Positions 27,886 to 38,031 are shown, counted from the stretch's first letter. The stretch is DNA of 64,000 nt from Neochlamydia sp. S13 (GCF_000648235.2 NZ_AP017977.1:930001-994000), one strand, 5' to 3'. Numbers and translations are program-made. Notes: generated by a model from the sequence alone, not told the origin.

Positions 27886-29785
27886 GATACATATGCTCCC
27901 ACATTTTTTTAAAGCCTGGGCAATTTTGTAGCAATTCCTCTTTAGTACCTTCGGCTAGTTTTTCTCCTTTTTCTAGATAGATAATCTTATCAGCGTCTTC
28001 AATGGTAGAGAGGCGATGAGCAATAATGATCTGGGTGACTTGCCCTCGTAGCTGATGAATTGCATTTTTAATATGTATTTCACTGCTAGCATCTAAAGCG
28101 GAGGTGGCTTCATCCATAATAAGGATAGGAGCATCTTTGGCTAAAGCCCGCGCTATAGCTAAGCGTTGTTGCTGGCCGCCTGATAGATTTTTTCCTGTTT
28201 CAGCTAATTCTGTGTCGTATCCTTTAGGTAATTGAAGAATAAATTCTTCAGCATAAGCTTTTCTAGCGGCATTTTCAATTTGCTGGATAGATAAGTTTTT
28301 TCCATAAGAAATATTTTCAGCTACTGTATCAAGGAAAAGAAAGGGTTTTTGAGGAACAAAAGCAATCTGTTCTCTAAGTGATTTTTGAGTAAAAGTTGTG
28401 ATTGATTTATTGTTAATACGTATCGTTCCTTGCTGAATGTTATACAAGCGAGGAAGAAGATGAACAATAGTAGATTTGCCTGCTCCGGTGGGCCCTACAA
28501 TGGCTACCGTGGTACCTTTTTCTACTTTGAAACTCAATCCTTTTAAAACCCAATCCTGGTCATAACGAAACCACACATTGTCAAATTCAATAGAATCTTC
28601 AAATGTAGCCATCGTTTCCGCCCCATCAACATCACGGATGCAGGGAACTAGATCCAACACTTCGCACATCCGTTCAGCAGCGGCGATTCCTCGTTGAATA
28701 TGGCTATTTTCTTCAGCAAATTTTTTAATGGGTTCATAAAATATGTATAATAAGCCACAATAAAATAATACTTCAGGTATGCTCATGTGTAGCACATATA
28801 AACCATACATAAGAGCCGTGGCTAAGAAAAACATTCCGATGGTATGGATAATTGGGCGAGAAGCAAGATCATAACAAGCACTTTTTTTTTCAAGTGCAGC
28901 CATTTTCTGATTTTGATCTTTGTATTTTTTTAACGAAAACTCTTCCATCCCAAACAGCTTTACAGTTTGAATACCCGCTAGAAAATCAATTATAACGGAA
29001 GCAAAGCGTTCTTGATTTTGTTGGATTTGCCTTGAAATACGTTTAACACGTTTGGCTAGAAAAATAATAGGAAATACAATTAGAGGGAAGCCAATGAATA
29101 TAATCAAAGATAGTTTCCATGAGGTGAGAAAGCACATCAAGAGGGTAGTTAATACAGTAAAAGGCGTTTGAAGGTAGTTAACGAGACAAGCATTGATAGC
29201 TTCAGCGATGGTTGAGGAATCACCCACTACACGTGCGGATAAGCTGCCAATATGATGATCATGGTAGAATTTTAAAGGTAGGGTTTGAATATGTTCAAAA
29301 TACTGCTGTCGTAATTTACTACTCACCCGAATAGCTAAGACTCGTGTCGAGAAGCGATGAGCAAACAGTGTAAGGGCTTTAAAAAAAGCAACAAATACTA
29401 AAAATAAAGCAAGACTGGACAGATTTTCTTTAATAGGCAATATATGATTGATACGGCGCGTAGCTTCTTCCAGAAGATTTTTATTTTTAAGCTTAGCCAT
29501 AAAATGGTCGATTTCGGCAGATGTAATATAGCCTTTATGATTGCTATCTAGCTGCTCGAAGCGTTGATGCACCTCTGCCAAGCTTATTTTATCAACTTTT
29601 TGCAAAGAGCCCTCTTTTAAGGGGGCGAAAAGCTCAAATATGTCTGGCCCTTTCTTAGTAATTATTCCTAAGGCCAATATTTCTAACTGCGAGGCCACCG
29701 TGAGTAATAACATTGCTAATATAATAAACACGATGAGGGTAGTATGCACATGTTTATCAAAAGAAATTTTAAAAATTTTTATCAT
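27866..29785 (-). CDS. msbA: MsbA-type ABC exporter with an EF-hand insertion
   Basis: Half-transporter expected to flip lipid A or another lipid across the inner membrane. I chose the ATG at 29785; a TTG at 29809 gives eight extra residues. After TM1 (about 16-41) an extra loop of roughly 80 residues precedes TM2 (about 125-147). It contains DSNHKGYITSAE (residues 80-91) flanked by helices, the layout of a single EF-hand. The ATPase domain has Walker A GPTGAGKST, signature LSGGQQQRLA and Walker B ILIMDEATSALD. In Chlamydia the msbA gene sits beside accA, as here. With N-terminus inside, the EF-hand would face the periplasm. Function is assigned by family and synteny. Confidence 0.88.
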   Translation of the reverse strand: MIKIFKISFDKHVHTTLIVFIILAMLLLTVASQLEILALGIITKKGPDIFELFAPLKEGSLQKVDKISLAEVHQRFEQLDSNHKGYITSAEIDHFMAKLKNKNLLEEATRRINHILPIKENLSSLALFLVFVAFFKALTLFAHRFSTRVLAIRVSSKLRQQYFEHIQTLPLKFYHDHHIGSLSARVVGDSSTIAEAINACLVNYLQTPFTVLTTLLMCFLTSWKLSLIIFIGFPLIVFPIIFLAKRVKRISRQIQQNQERFASVIIDFLAGIQTVKLFGMEEFSLKKYKDQNQKMAALEKKSACYDLASRPIIHTIGMFFLATALMYGLYVLHMSIPEVLFYCGLLYIFYEPIKKFAEENSHIQRGIAAAERMCEVLDLVPCIRDVDGAETMATFEDSIEFDNVWFRYDQDWVLKGLSFKVEKGTTVAIVGPTGAGKSTIVHLLPRLYNIQQGTIRINNKSITTFTQKSLREQIAFVPQKPFLFLDTVAENISYGKNLSIQQIENAARKAYAEEFILQLPKGYDTELAETGKNLSGGQQQRLAIARALAKDAPILIMDEATSALDASSEIHIKNAIHQLRGQVTQIIIAHRLSTIEDADKIIYLEKGEKLAEGTKEELLQNCPGFKKMWEHMYHANQTS

Positions 29786-29977
29786 GTTAATATTAAACCT
29801 AAAATCCAAGATATTGTGTTAGGGCTACACGTGATATAAAAAAATGAAAACCAATGAGAGGTTAAAGGCTATAAATTAAGGAATATTTTCTTATTGTTAA
29901 GAAATGAGCCCCTAAAAACACTCCTCTTCCTTTCTTTTGCTTCTATCTTTTTATTAGGGGTGTAGGTTGAGGCTAGT

Positions 29978-30937
29978 CTATCTGTTAGCATGGCTAGTGA
30001 ACTGGCCCATTTTACGAAACTTAAGATAACGTTGTTCAAGTAAAATGTCTTTGGGAATGTGGCGAAGTGTTTGCCATTGCTCTAAAATGAATTGCTGCAT
30101 ATTTATATAAGCTTTTTGCGGATCGTGATGCGCTCCTCCCAAGGGCTCATTGATGATGGCGTCGATAATATTTAAAGGCAGCATATCTTCAGCATTTAAT
30201 TTAAGAATACTAGCAGCTTCCGTATTTTTCTTTGCATCTTTCCATAAAATGGAAGCACATGCTTCTGGAGAAATTACAGAATAATAAGCATGTTCCATCA
30301 TGCCTACCACGTCGCCTACTCCCATGCCTAATGCGCCTCCTGAGCAACCTTCACCTATGATAGTAACAATAATGGGCGTATTTATACGTGCCATCGTGCG
30401 TATATTTAAAGCGATTGCCCATCCTTGTCCTCTTTCCTCAGCCTCTAAGCCAGCATAAGCGCCAGGTGTGTCTAAAAATGTTACGATAGGAAGGTTAAAT
30501 TTTTCAGCTAGTTGCATAAGCCTTAAGGCTTTTCTAAAGCCCTCAGGGTTTAGCATCCCAAAGTTTCGGTGGACTCTACTTTCGGTATCGCAGCCTTTTT
30601 CCTGGCCCATCACCATACATTTCATAGGGCCGATTTTAGCTAATCCCCCTATAATCGAAGGATCATCTCCATACGTGCGGTCCCCACAAAGTTCATAAAA
30701 ATTCTGACATATGTTTTTTATATAGTCGCTAGATTGAGGGCGGGAAGGGTGGCGGCAGATCTGAACGCGCTGCCAGGGAGTTAGCTCGGCATATATTTTC
30801 TCTTTAAGCTTTTCTAGTTTCTGCTCAAGTTTTTTAATTTCTGTGTTGAAAATCGGATTATCATTATTTTGCTTTTTAAGATGCTCTATAGTTTTAACAT
30901 ATTCTTGAATCTGTCTTTCGTGTGGTAAAATGTCCAA
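29978..30937 (-). CDS. accA: Acetyl-CoA carboxylase, carboxyltransferase alpha subunit
   Basis: With AccD it transfers carboxyl from biotin to acetyl-CoA in the first step of fatty acid synthesis. The 319-residue product has the family hallmarks [31 protein letters not shown] and the [12 protein letters not shown] oxyanion region. The start is a TTG at 30937 with GGAG 8 bases upstream; no ATG fits this N-terminus ([12 protein letters not shown]), which is typical of the family. It is followed downstream by the MsbA-type gene. Confidence 0.95.
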   Translation of the reverse strand: MDILPHERQIQEYVKTIEHLKKQNNDNPIFNTEIKKLEQKLEKLKEKIYAELTPWQRVQICRHPSRPQSSDYIKNICQNFYELCGDRTYGDDPSIIGGLAKIGPMKCMVMGQEKGCDTESRVHRNFGMLNPEGFRKALRLMQLAEKFNLPIVTFLDTPGAYAGLEAEERGQGWAIALNIRTMARINTPIIVTIIGEGCSGGALGMGVGDVVGMMEHAYYSVISPEACASILWKDAKKNTEAASILKLNAEDMLPLNIIDAIINEPLGGAHHDPQKAYINMQQFILEQWQTLRHIPKDILLEQRYLKFRKMGQFTSHANR

Positions 30938-31013
30938 ACAGTCGCTCCCTAGTTACAGGATTTTTTTCAAATTTATTCGAGCAAAGTATAGAAAAAAGGA
31001 ACTTAATTTGACA

Positions 31014-32099
31014 CTACTTGTTGGCAATCTCAATGATCGTTTGCATGTTATTTTCGGCCTTAAAAAAATCTTTTGTAAGTTCAATAGTGGTAGGACGAGA
31101 AATAATGATGGAATAAAGCTCTTCTATATCTTCAGCAGCCATACGGATACAGCCATCGCTTTCATATTTACCTAGACTATTGGTATCTTCAACTAATGTG
31201 CCATTTTTTATTAGCCATGGCATGCCATGGATACCCAAGCCCTTAGCTGGTGCCGTTGTTCCGTGAAGTTCTTTTTCAAAAGGAATCCAGCGTGTCCCAA
31301 ATATGCGTATCATTTCTACTTTTGCGCCTTGATGGATCCCCATTATCTTAGGGGTATAGACGGCTACTCGCGGACCTAAAGAATATATTCCAATAGGAGT
31401 CAATAAGCCGGAGTTTGTGGAAGGATCCAAACGCCCTAATCCTACTTGATATGTTTTAACTAATACTTTTTCCTTAGCATTTATATCATAATAGTAGAAC
31501 CACATCTGGCAGCGCGATAAGTCAATCAAAAGATGAAAATGAATCATTTTGTGAGGATGTAAAATATTGAAGCGTGCACCTTCGCTTATATCTTGTTTAA
31601 GATAATCAGGCTTTCCATTGAGACTGCGAGCGATAAAATGACGCGAAGTTTTATAGTAATTCGCATAATCCGATAGCCAGGCAGGCCTGCCTTTTTGCCA
31701 ATTGACGCGGCTTTTATAAGTGATGGTCTCTACAATAGGAAATTTAGGACTGGTGGTATTAAAAAATTCCAGCACCCTGTTTTCTTCAGTGAGCTGTGCT
31801 TTTAATTCTAATACCTTCTCAGAAGAGTTAAGATGGTCATCAGAATCTTTATCGGATAATTCTTTATCCTTAGCTTTTAGGGAGGGTGTAGGAAGAGGAG
31901 AAGATGGTGTTTGAGAAAGAGAGGGAAGAGCAGAGTTGGAAAAAGAATTGCTTTTTATCTCAATTTCAATAGGAGGATGAGAGGTAGCGGGCTCAATAAT
32001 AAAATTTGAGTGAGGAGACTTATTTTTGAATAAAGCTGCCACGCCAATGATGCTAAACAGAATAATGGCCGAAATGATTAATAATCTGGGTAAGGTCAT
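31014..32099 (-). CDS. L,D-transpeptidase (YkuD family)
   Basis: Crosslinks peptidoglycan stem peptides or attaches proteins to them, in the periplasm. The 361-residue product has one N-terminal membrane segment (residues 3-24, RLLIISAIILFSIIGVAALF), a Ser/Pro-rich linker (35-95), and a C-terminal YkuD domain with FHLLIDLSRCQMWFYY, IHGMPW and the catalytic SDGC motif (Cys317) followed by IRMA. Peptidoglycan is retained in environmental chlamydiae, so this is expected. It lies between accA and ihfA, the position of an unnamed hypothetical in C. trachomatis. Confidence 0.9.
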   Translation of the reverse strand: MTLPRLLIISAIILFSIIGVAALFKNKSPHSNFIIEPATSHPPIEIEIKSNSFSNSALPSLSQTPSSPLPTPSLKAKDKELSDKDSDDHLNSSEKVLELKAQLTEENRVLEFFNTTSPKFPIVETITYKSRVNWQKGRPAWLSDYANYYKTSRHFIARSLNGKPDYLKQDISEGARFNILHPHKMIHFHLLIDLSRCQMWFYYYDINAKEKVLVKTYQVGLGRLDPSTNSGLLTPIGIYSLGPRVAVYTPKIMGIHQGAKVEMIRIFGTRWIPFEKELHGTTAPAKGLGIHGMPWLIKNGTLVEDTNSLGKYESDGCIRMAAEDIEELYSIIISRPTTIELTKDFFKAENNMQTIIEIANK

Positions 32100-32319
32100 G
32101 ATAATGACTGCCTTTGCTTAATTATGGGTAAAGTATAATACAACAAAGCGCAATTTGGCCACTAAAACTTCTTAGGCAGCTGAAAAGTTAAACCCTATTT
32201 CCAAAAGATTATACCCTCTGCTCAATAAAGAAATAAAAATCTTATGAATTTTTATCCACTGTTAAAGAGACTGGAAAACAGATGCTTAGCTATCTATATT
32301 TTAAAGACTCACCATAAGG

Positions 32320-32375
32320 GGATAAGGATGGAATTAAGGATGTACAATCCTCTATTCCTTATCCTATATCCTTAA
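32320..32375 (-). terminator. Imperfect hairpin downstream of ihfA
   Basis: Read on the minus strand, GGATAAGGAAT pairs imperfectly with ATTCC and CCTTATCC, with an inner GAGGAT/ATCCT pairing. It lies just beyond the ihfA stop at 32388. The U-tract is poor, so efficiency is uncertain. Confidence 0.4.
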
Positions 32376-32387
32376 ACGATTGGATGA

Positions 32388-32705
32388 TTAGATAGAACGA
32401 GGTCGTTCAATGAGTTTACGCATTTTCTTACCAGGAGTAAACTTAACAGCATTGCGTGCAGGAATAACAATAGGTTCCTCGGCTTTTTTAGGATTACGAC
32501 CGATTTTTTGCTTTCGTTCGACCACTTCAAAGACACCAAAATCACGAAATTCAAGGCGATCCCCATCTGAGAGGCATTCAGTCATTTTATCTAGAAAAGA
32601 TTGTATGACATGGCGTACATCATTAGGATGTATCCCTTTATCTTGAGAAATCGAATTGATCAATTTCTTTTTTGTCATAGTACTTTTCTTGGTCATAGTT
32701 GTCAT
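32388..32705 (-). CDS. ihfA: HU/IHF-family DNA-binding protein
   Basis: A nucleoid protein that bends DNA. The 105-residue sequence has the helical N-terminal dimerisation part (KKLINSISQDKGIHPNDVRH), the DFGVFEV beta segment, the GRNPKK arm and the APARNAVKFTPGKKMRKL-type C-terminus (here IPARNAVKFTPGKKM). AAGGAG precedes the first ATG. Several Thr/Lys codons (TTMTKKSTMTKK) open the protein. The position next to the accA block is conserved with Chlamydia. The exact subunit (HU or IHF) cannot be told from sequence. Confidence 0.9.
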   Translation of the reverse strand: MTTMTKKSTMTKKKLINSISQDKGIHPNDVRHVIQSFLDKMTECLSDGDRLEFRDFGVFEVVERKQKIGRNPKKAEEPIVIPARNAVKFTPGKKMRKLIERPRSI

Positions 32706-32937
32706 AATTTTAGAACTCCTTAATTGAATATGCGATGAGTTTATGGGCTATTTTTTGTATTTACTTTATTTACTAGCAAGCTTTTTTATTTTTCCTAACC
32801 TTGCTTTCTTGGAAAAACTGTAGAACGCAGCTAAAAATATTTAAACCTTATGATAATCAATCAACTTTTCGTTTCAAGAAGATTCTTTACTTTAGGCATT
32901 ATATTTTTGAGGATAGAGCTGTTCGTCTAGGAAAATG

Positions 32938-34212
32938 TTAATTTTCAATACTTATTAATATCTTATTCTTTTTACCAACGGCTAACAACATCAGGCGATT
33001 TGCTATTAAGTCATCAGGTTGTATGATATAGTTCTCATCTTCAACTTTATTGTTATTTAAATATATTCCTCCATTTCGAGCCAAGCGCCTTGCTTCACTC
33101 TTACTAGGCAAAAGTCCTACTTGGCATATCAGTTCAAGCAATTTAGCATTGATTACCGTCTTGTTATTAAGGATACGAGAGGGCATATTCTGCGCCATTA
33201 ATTCAAGTGTGGGAGCATCCAAATTAGCTTTTGCTCCTGGGGCTGCCGCTTCGGTAACTCCTAAAGCTATTTTAAGATTTTCTTCTCCATGAACGATACG
33301 CGTAACTTCCTTTGCTAAGCGTTTTTGAGCAGTATTGGGTACGTAATCGGGTTGCTGCATTTGCTCTTGATATTTTCTAATTTCCTCCATATCCATAAAG
33401 GTCAACATGCGCATCATTTTAATGACATCGACATCAGAAACACGTACTAAATATTGATAAAACTCATAAGGAGAAAGCTTATCTGCTGAAAGCCAGATGG
33501 CTCCTTTTTCAGATTTTCCAAATTTTTGTCCATCACTGCGGGTTAATAGAGGAAAGGTTAAGCCATAAGAGGATTGACCAAGTGCTTTTCGAATGAGCTC
33601 TGTTCCTGCTGTAATATTGCCCCATTGGTCACTTCCACCTATTTGCACTTTTACCCCATAATTCTGAAATAAATGAAGAAAATCGTATCCTTGTAAGGCT
33701 TGATAGGCAAATTCTGTAAAGCTCATGCCTTCTTCCGAAGTCATACGTCCTTTAACAGAATCTTTAGAAAGCATGGGGCCCATTCTAAAATACTTACCTA
33801 TCTGGCGCAAGAAACTTACAAACGAAAAATTTTTGAACCAATCATAATTGTTTAAAAAAACCGTTGCATTAGGACGACCATGAGTATCAAGGATTTTTTC
33901 AAAATTTTTACGAATACCTATAAGATTTTTTAGTAATGTCTCTTCATCTAAGATTTGTCGCTCAGAAATTTTACCTGAAGGATCGCCAATCATGCCTGTT
34001 GCTCCTCCTAATATAACGAAGGGAGTATGTCCAAAGCGTTGAAACCAGGCAAGCCCCATCATGCAGATCAGGTGGCCTAAATGTAAGCTATCGGCAGTAG
34101 GATCAAATCCGCAATAAACTTTTGTAGGCTGTGTTAATATATCTTTCAGCTCATCACTTGTGCAAGCTTCAATAAAGCCACGTTCAGCTAGAGTTTCTAT
34201 TAAGCTGGGCAT
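32938..34212 (-). CDS. tyrS: Tyrosyl-tRNA synthetase
   Basis: Charges tRNA-Tyr. The class I signatures are LHLGHL near residue 43 (HIGH motif) and KFGKSEKGAIW (KMSKS-like). The C-terminal S4-type RNA-binding domain is visible as KSEARRLARNGGIYLN. The 424-residue length is normal. AAGGA lies before the ATG. It stands alone on the minus strand, with more than 500 bases of empty sequence upstream. Confidence 0.96.
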   Translation of the reverse strand: MPSLIETLAERGFIEACTSDELKDILTQPTKVYCGFDPTADSLHLGHLICMMGLAWFQRFGHTPFVILGGATGMIGDPSGKISERQILDEETLLKNLIGIRKNFEKILDTHGRPNATVFLNNYDWFKNFSFVSFLRQIGKYFRMGPMLSKDSVKGRMTSEEGMSFTEFAYQALQGYDFLHLFQNYGVKVQIGGSDQWGNITAGTELIRKALGQSSYGLTFPLLTRSDGQKFGKSEKGAIWLSADKLSPYEFYQYLVRVSDVDVIKMMRMLTFMDMEEIRKYQEQMQQPDYVPNTAQKRLAKEVTRIVHGEENLKIALGVTEAAAPGAKANLDAPTLELMAQNMPSRILNNKTVINAKLLELICQVGLLPSKSEARRLARNGGIYLNNNKVEDENYIIQPDDLIANRLMLLAVGKKNKILISIEN

Positions 34213-34812
34213 GTAAGTCCTTAAAAAGGGTGAGAATGGATGCTATTTTGAATTTTAAGTATTTTTCTGTCAATGAACTAGATGAGTGTATGAAAAAATT
34301 TATTCCTGCATAGCAAGATGATTTATAATGAGGATAATTTTTCTTACTCTCCATTTCCCATTATGTAAAGCTAAATAAATTACCTCTTCATAAATTATTT
34401 AGCTTAAAAAGAGGATGGATAGCGAGCAAAGAGCTAGCCAATTATTTGTAAAAGGGTAGAGGAGAGATATCTACAAAACAGATTAAGATAAAAAGAGATC
34501 AGGCCCAAAGGGGAAAGATAAAGATGAAAAGGTTTAAGATTTCCGACCCATCGCTTAAATAGCCGTAAAAGGAAATAAGTAGATAAGAAAAAATTGCTCT
34601 ATTAGCTAAAAGCAAATCCAGGATATCTTAATCCTCTCGTGCCGGTTGTGTGAGTTACCTTAAACTCATCAAGTGAGCTTACCCTTAAGAAGCGACTAAA
34701 AAATTAAAGCATACGGATGAAGAAAGATAGGACATTTGAAGCTGATAAAGGGCTCTTGTAAATCTCCCTTTAGACCCAAATAAAATAGTTTTTTATATTA
34801 AGCTTGGTTTTC
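34213..34812. other. Intergenic region between tyrS and the Nif3-like gene
   Basis: About 600 bases without a gene, tRNA or clear hairpin. It should contain the tyrS promoter. Confidence 0.5.
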
Positions 34813-35568
34813 TTAAAAAGGATTATAGATGTCTATAAACCTGCATTCCATCTGAAATTTTTCGTGCAAATGAGCAGCTAAAGCTCTAGGCCCAATTTTT
34901 TCAGTAGCGGAATGTCCCATAGCAAAAAAATTAATCTTTTCTTCATAGGCTTGGCTCCAGGCTGGTTCATCAAAATTGCCTGAGACGAAGGCGTCTAATT
35001 TTTCATCCGCAGCGTAGGATAAGAATTTATAACCGCCTCCCGCTACTAGACCTACAGTTTCAATTTCTTCCTTCCCTCCTGGAGCTATATGAGCAACATG
35101 GGCATAATAATCTTCCAGCTTTTTTTGAAAATCTAGACGACTCATTTTTTTCAAACGGCCCTTAACTCCTAAATATAGACCGTTAGCTAGACCAAAGGGT
35201 TGAAGATTATCCCACCCCATTTCTAATGCAGCCCTCCAGTTGTTGCCCCATTCACAATGGATGTCTAAGGGGAGGTGATAGGCGATTAGAGAAAGATTAT
35301 GTTGGCAAAGCAAAGCTAGTTTAGCTTTTTTTATTCCTCGAATTTGATAGCTATCCTGATTCCAAAATAGGCCATGGTGTACAAGTAAAGCATCTGCTTT
35401 CCAGTGAACCGCCGCTTGAAGAGTTTCCAAATTTGCCGATACGGCTGTAGCTAATTTTAAAATTTCTTTTTTTCCTTCGACTTGTAAGCCATTCAAGCCA
35501 TAATCCTTGATGGAGCTGGGCTCTAAAAGTTTATCTAAGTAAACACAAAGTTCTTGTAATGTAATCAT
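34813..35568 (-). CDS. Nif3/YbgI-like dinuclear metal protein
   Basis: A 251-residue protein of the Nif3 family, sometimes annotated as GTP cyclohydrolase I type 2. Metal-binding segments are visible: LLVHHGLFW near residue 60, IAYHLPLDIH, and near the C-terminus FFAMGHSATEKIGPRALAAH. The biological role of the family is poorly defined. It is divergent from rpiA, with about 40 bases between them, so the two may share a promoter region. Confidence 0.9.
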   Translation of the reverse strand: MITLQELCVYLDKLLEPSSIKDYGLNGLQVEGKKEILKLATAVSANLETLQAAVHWKADALLVHHGLFWNQDSYQIRGIKKAKLALLCQHNLSLIAYHLPLDIHCEWGNNWRAALEMGWDNLQPFGLANGLYLGVKGRLKKMSRLDFQKKLEDYYAHVAHIAPGGKEEIETVGLVAGGGYKFLSYAADEKLDAFVSGNFDEPAWSQAYEEKINFFAMGHSATEKIGPRALAAHLHEKFQMECRFIDIYNPF

Positions 35569-35609
35569 AGGCCTACTAATAATGCGAATAAACTTTAAAA
35601 GAGATTATA

Positions 35610-36317
35610 ATGTCAGATAATAGTTTTATCGGCCAGCAAATTGCTAAAAAATCGGCCGGCTATGCGGCGGCAAATTTGGTTGAAAACGGAATGACAGTAG
35701 GATTAGGTACTGGTTCCACTACAAGTTTTTTTATTGAAAAGCTTGCTCAACGATGTGAGGAGGGCCTTAAAATTCAAGCCGTGGCTACTTCCTCTCAATC
35801 TCAAAAGTTAGCATTAGAAAAAGGCATTCCTTTAATTGATATCAATACTCTTTTTTCTATTGATCTAACGGTGGATGGAGCTGATGAAATTGATCCTGAC
35901 AAAACAATGATTAAAGGTGGTGGCGGAGCGCTACTAAGAGAAAAAATTGTAGCTAGCATGAGTAAGGAAGCGATCATTATTGTGGATCAAGCTAAACTTG
36001 TTAAAAAGCTCGGGCAAGTTCCTTTACCCGTTGAAATTGTTCCCTTCGCTTATCCTGCAACTATTTATCGTATTGAACAGCTAGGTTATCAAGGTAAATT
36101 AAGGACCCATGATGAAAAAAAGTTGTATTGCACAGATAATGGAAATTATATTTACGATATTTATTTCAAAGAAAAGTTAGAAAAAGCTGAGCAATTGCAC
36201 CAGCGACTGAGCGAAATTGTAGGTGTGGTAGAATCTGGCCTTTTTATTCGTCTAGCGGGAAGGATTATTGTTGGCTATAATGATGGGGAAGTGAAAATTT
36301 TTACAGAATTAAAATAG
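35610..36317 (+). CDS. rpiA: Ribose-5-phosphate isomerase A
   Basis: Interconverts ribose-5-phosphate and ribulose-5-phosphate in the pentose phosphate pathway. The 235-residue product has GLGTGSTTSFFIEKL (phosphate loop), DLTVDGADEIDP (active-site acids), KGGGGALLREKI and the C-terminal GLFIRLAGRIIVGY. All are family hallmarks and the length is normal. Confidence 0.96.
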   Translation: MSDNSFIGQQIAKKSAGYAAANLVENGMTVGLGTGSTTSFFIEKLAQRCEEGLKIQAVATSSQSQKLALEKGIPLIDINTLFSIDLTVDGADEIDPDKTMIKGGGGALLREKIVASMSKEAIIIVDQAKLVKKLGQVPLPVEIVPFAYPATIYRIEQLGYQGKLRTHDEKKLYCTDNGNYIYDIYFKEKLEKAEQLHQRLSEIVGVVESGLFIRLAGRIIVGYNDGEVKIFTELK

Positions 36318-36544
36318 TCGAAATTTTAGGATTTTAAATCCTTTTGTGGAATTTAAAGTTTTTTTCCTTGCCCCGGTAAATCATTGGAGGAAAGGATGGT
36401 AAGCCTCTTTCCAGAAGAAAGGAAAGACAGATAAAAGAGAAAATCTTTAGAATATCAACTAAATAGATTTACAGCTTAAGGTTAATAACGGTTAATTTTT
36501 AGATCAACGAGGAGATCTCCTCTTTTACTCAGGATTTATTATTT

Positions 36545-36961
36545 ATGCTTTCCGAACTTATTCAGCTTTCCTTTGATAAAATCATGCAAACTCGCTCTTA
36601 TACGGTAGTAGTCTTGAAAGGGCAGGGAAAAAAATTTGCTATCTATACTGATCCTGCTATTGGCCGTAATCTCCAAATTTTTTTGACAGGTGCAGAGAAA
36701 GCTAGGCCTCTTACTCATGATCTTATTAGTTATATTTTCCGCGGGTATGAAATTAGAATTAAACAAGTTGTTATCAATGACATCCAGGATACCACATATT
36801 TTGCACGCCTATTTTTAGAACAAGATGCAGGGGGACGACGTCACATTGTAGAGATTGATGCTAGGCCTAGCGATTGTATAACTCTTGCATTAATGAATAA
36901 TGCTCCAGTCTTTTGTACGCGCGAAGTCTTGGAAAAAACTTTGGCGATTGAGGAAGAATGA
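36545..36961 (+). CDS. Bifunctional nuclease-domain protein (DUF151)
   Basis: A 138-residue single-domain protein. IYTDPAIGRNLQIFLTG, IRIKQVVINDIQDTTYFARL and IDARPSDCITLALMNNAPVF match the DUF151/BFN family, which has been reported to have DNase and RNase activity in some members. It ends close to the convergent ptsH gene; the two stops are about 12 bases apart. Confidence 0.88.
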   Translation: MLSELIQLSFDKIMQTRSYTVVVLKGQGKKFAIYTDPAIGRNLQIFLTGAEKARPLTHDLISYIFRGYEIRIKQVVINDIQDTTYFARLFLEQDAGGRRHIVEIDARPSDCITLALMNNAPVFCTREVLEKTLAIEEE

Positions 36962-36973
36962 ACGTTGGTTCAA

Positions 36974-37267
36974 TCAATATTTAATATTAAAATTGTTTCT
37001 AGCTAAGGCAATTAGGCTAGCAACAGCCTCTTCGGCATCTTCGCCTTCGGCTTCTATTTGAATTTTAGAGCCTTTAGTAGCGGCCAACATAAGAATACCT
37101 AGTAAAGACTTAGCATTCACATAACTTTTTTGGTAAATGAGATGGACTTCTGATCTAAAGCTTGTAGCGCATTTGACAATTTCCGTTGAAGGTCTTGTAT
37201 GTAAGCCTCGATCGTTTTGTACGACAAAAATTCCTGTATATCTTTTATTATTCGTAAGTTTGGCCAT
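36974..37267 (-). CDS. ptsH: HPr phosphocarrier protein
   Basis: A 97-residue protein of the sugar phosphotransferase system. The phospho-accepting His is His23 in GLHTRPS and the regulatory Ser is in AKSLLGIL (Ser54). An 11-residue N-terminal extension precedes the usual start. AAAGGAT precedes the ATG. No EI or EII genes are in the window. In chlamydiae HPr is often thought to act in regulation, with HPr kinase, more than in sugar import. Confidence 0.93.
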   Translation of the reverse strand: MAKLTNNKRYTGIFVVQNDRGLHTRPSTEIVKCATSFRSEVHLIYQKSYVNAKSLLGILMLAATKGSKIQIEAEGEDAEEAVASLIALARNNFNIKY

Positions 37268-37676
37268 ATCCTTTAACCTTGTTTTACAATTAGCTTGATT
37301 GTCATGCCATCACTTTAAGCTTTTCAAGCTACCCTTAATTTAATTAAAAATATTCCCTGCCTCCCAAAAAGGGATACGCCCTAATTTAATATTCTGCAAT
37401 AAAATTTTTTTCTTAAGGGGCTGCTTTATTATAAGGATTTCCTAATTAAGCGCTTGAATAAAAAAAATATCGTTTCTTTTTTTGTCTTCATATCCTAAGA
37501 GAAAGGCAATTAAAAGTTTTAAGAACCTTCATAAAAAAAATAAAAATTATTTTAGCATATTCGTTTAGCCATGAACATTTTATGTTTAAAAAGAAGTTTT
37601 AAATAAATTTTTAATAGTATTTTTAGTTGTTAGCGATTAAAAAAGAGATTAAGAACAAGTTTAAAGGAGTAAGGTG
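37268..37676. other. Divergent intergenic region
   Basis: About 410 AT-rich bases between ptsH and the small secreted-peptide gene. No gene is recognised. AAAGGAG at 37663 is the ribosome binding site for the next gene. Confidence 0.5.
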
Positions 37677-37919
37677 ATGTTAAAGTCTATATGTTTTTTT
37701 CTCGGGATAGCTGGCTTAAGCCTAACGCCAATATTGGGTGCAGGATTAAAGATTAGCAATCGCTTACATGCCATCCATTTTGGCCCTGGACCCACAGGCG
37801 ATCAGGGGCAAGAGGTAGAGGAGGAGAAGCGGCAAAATCTTTATGCCATTAATTTTGGTCCTGGGCCTGATGGAGACCAAGAGGTAGAGGAGGATAAAAA
37901 TGCGGATGAGACTGTTTAA
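37677..37919 (+). CDS. Small secreted protein with two GPGP repeats
   Basis: An 80-residue protein starting at the ATG 7 bases after AAAGGAG. Residues 1-22 form a signal peptide (SICFFLGIAGLSLTPILGAG). The mature part contains two tandem copies of a unit: LHAIHFGPGPTGDQ followed by EVEEEK, and LYAINFGPGPDGDQ followed by EVEEDK. The remainder is acidic. At the DNA level the two units are also similar. No known family comes to mind. It is followed 112 bases later by a membrane protein gene on the same strand. Secreted or outer-surface function is inferred from the signal only. Confidence 0.7.
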   Translation: MLKSICFFLGIAGLSLTPILGAGLKISNRLHAIHFGPGPTGDQGQEVEEEKRQNLYAINFGPGPDGDQEVEEDKNADETV

Positions 37920-38031
37920 GGAATAGCTTTATTATTTTTCTAAAGATCAATACTAGAATTGAGAAGATAAGAACTTTACTTTGCATCCATTAAAAATAAT
38001 TATAACAAATATAAATTAGGCTGATAGATTG

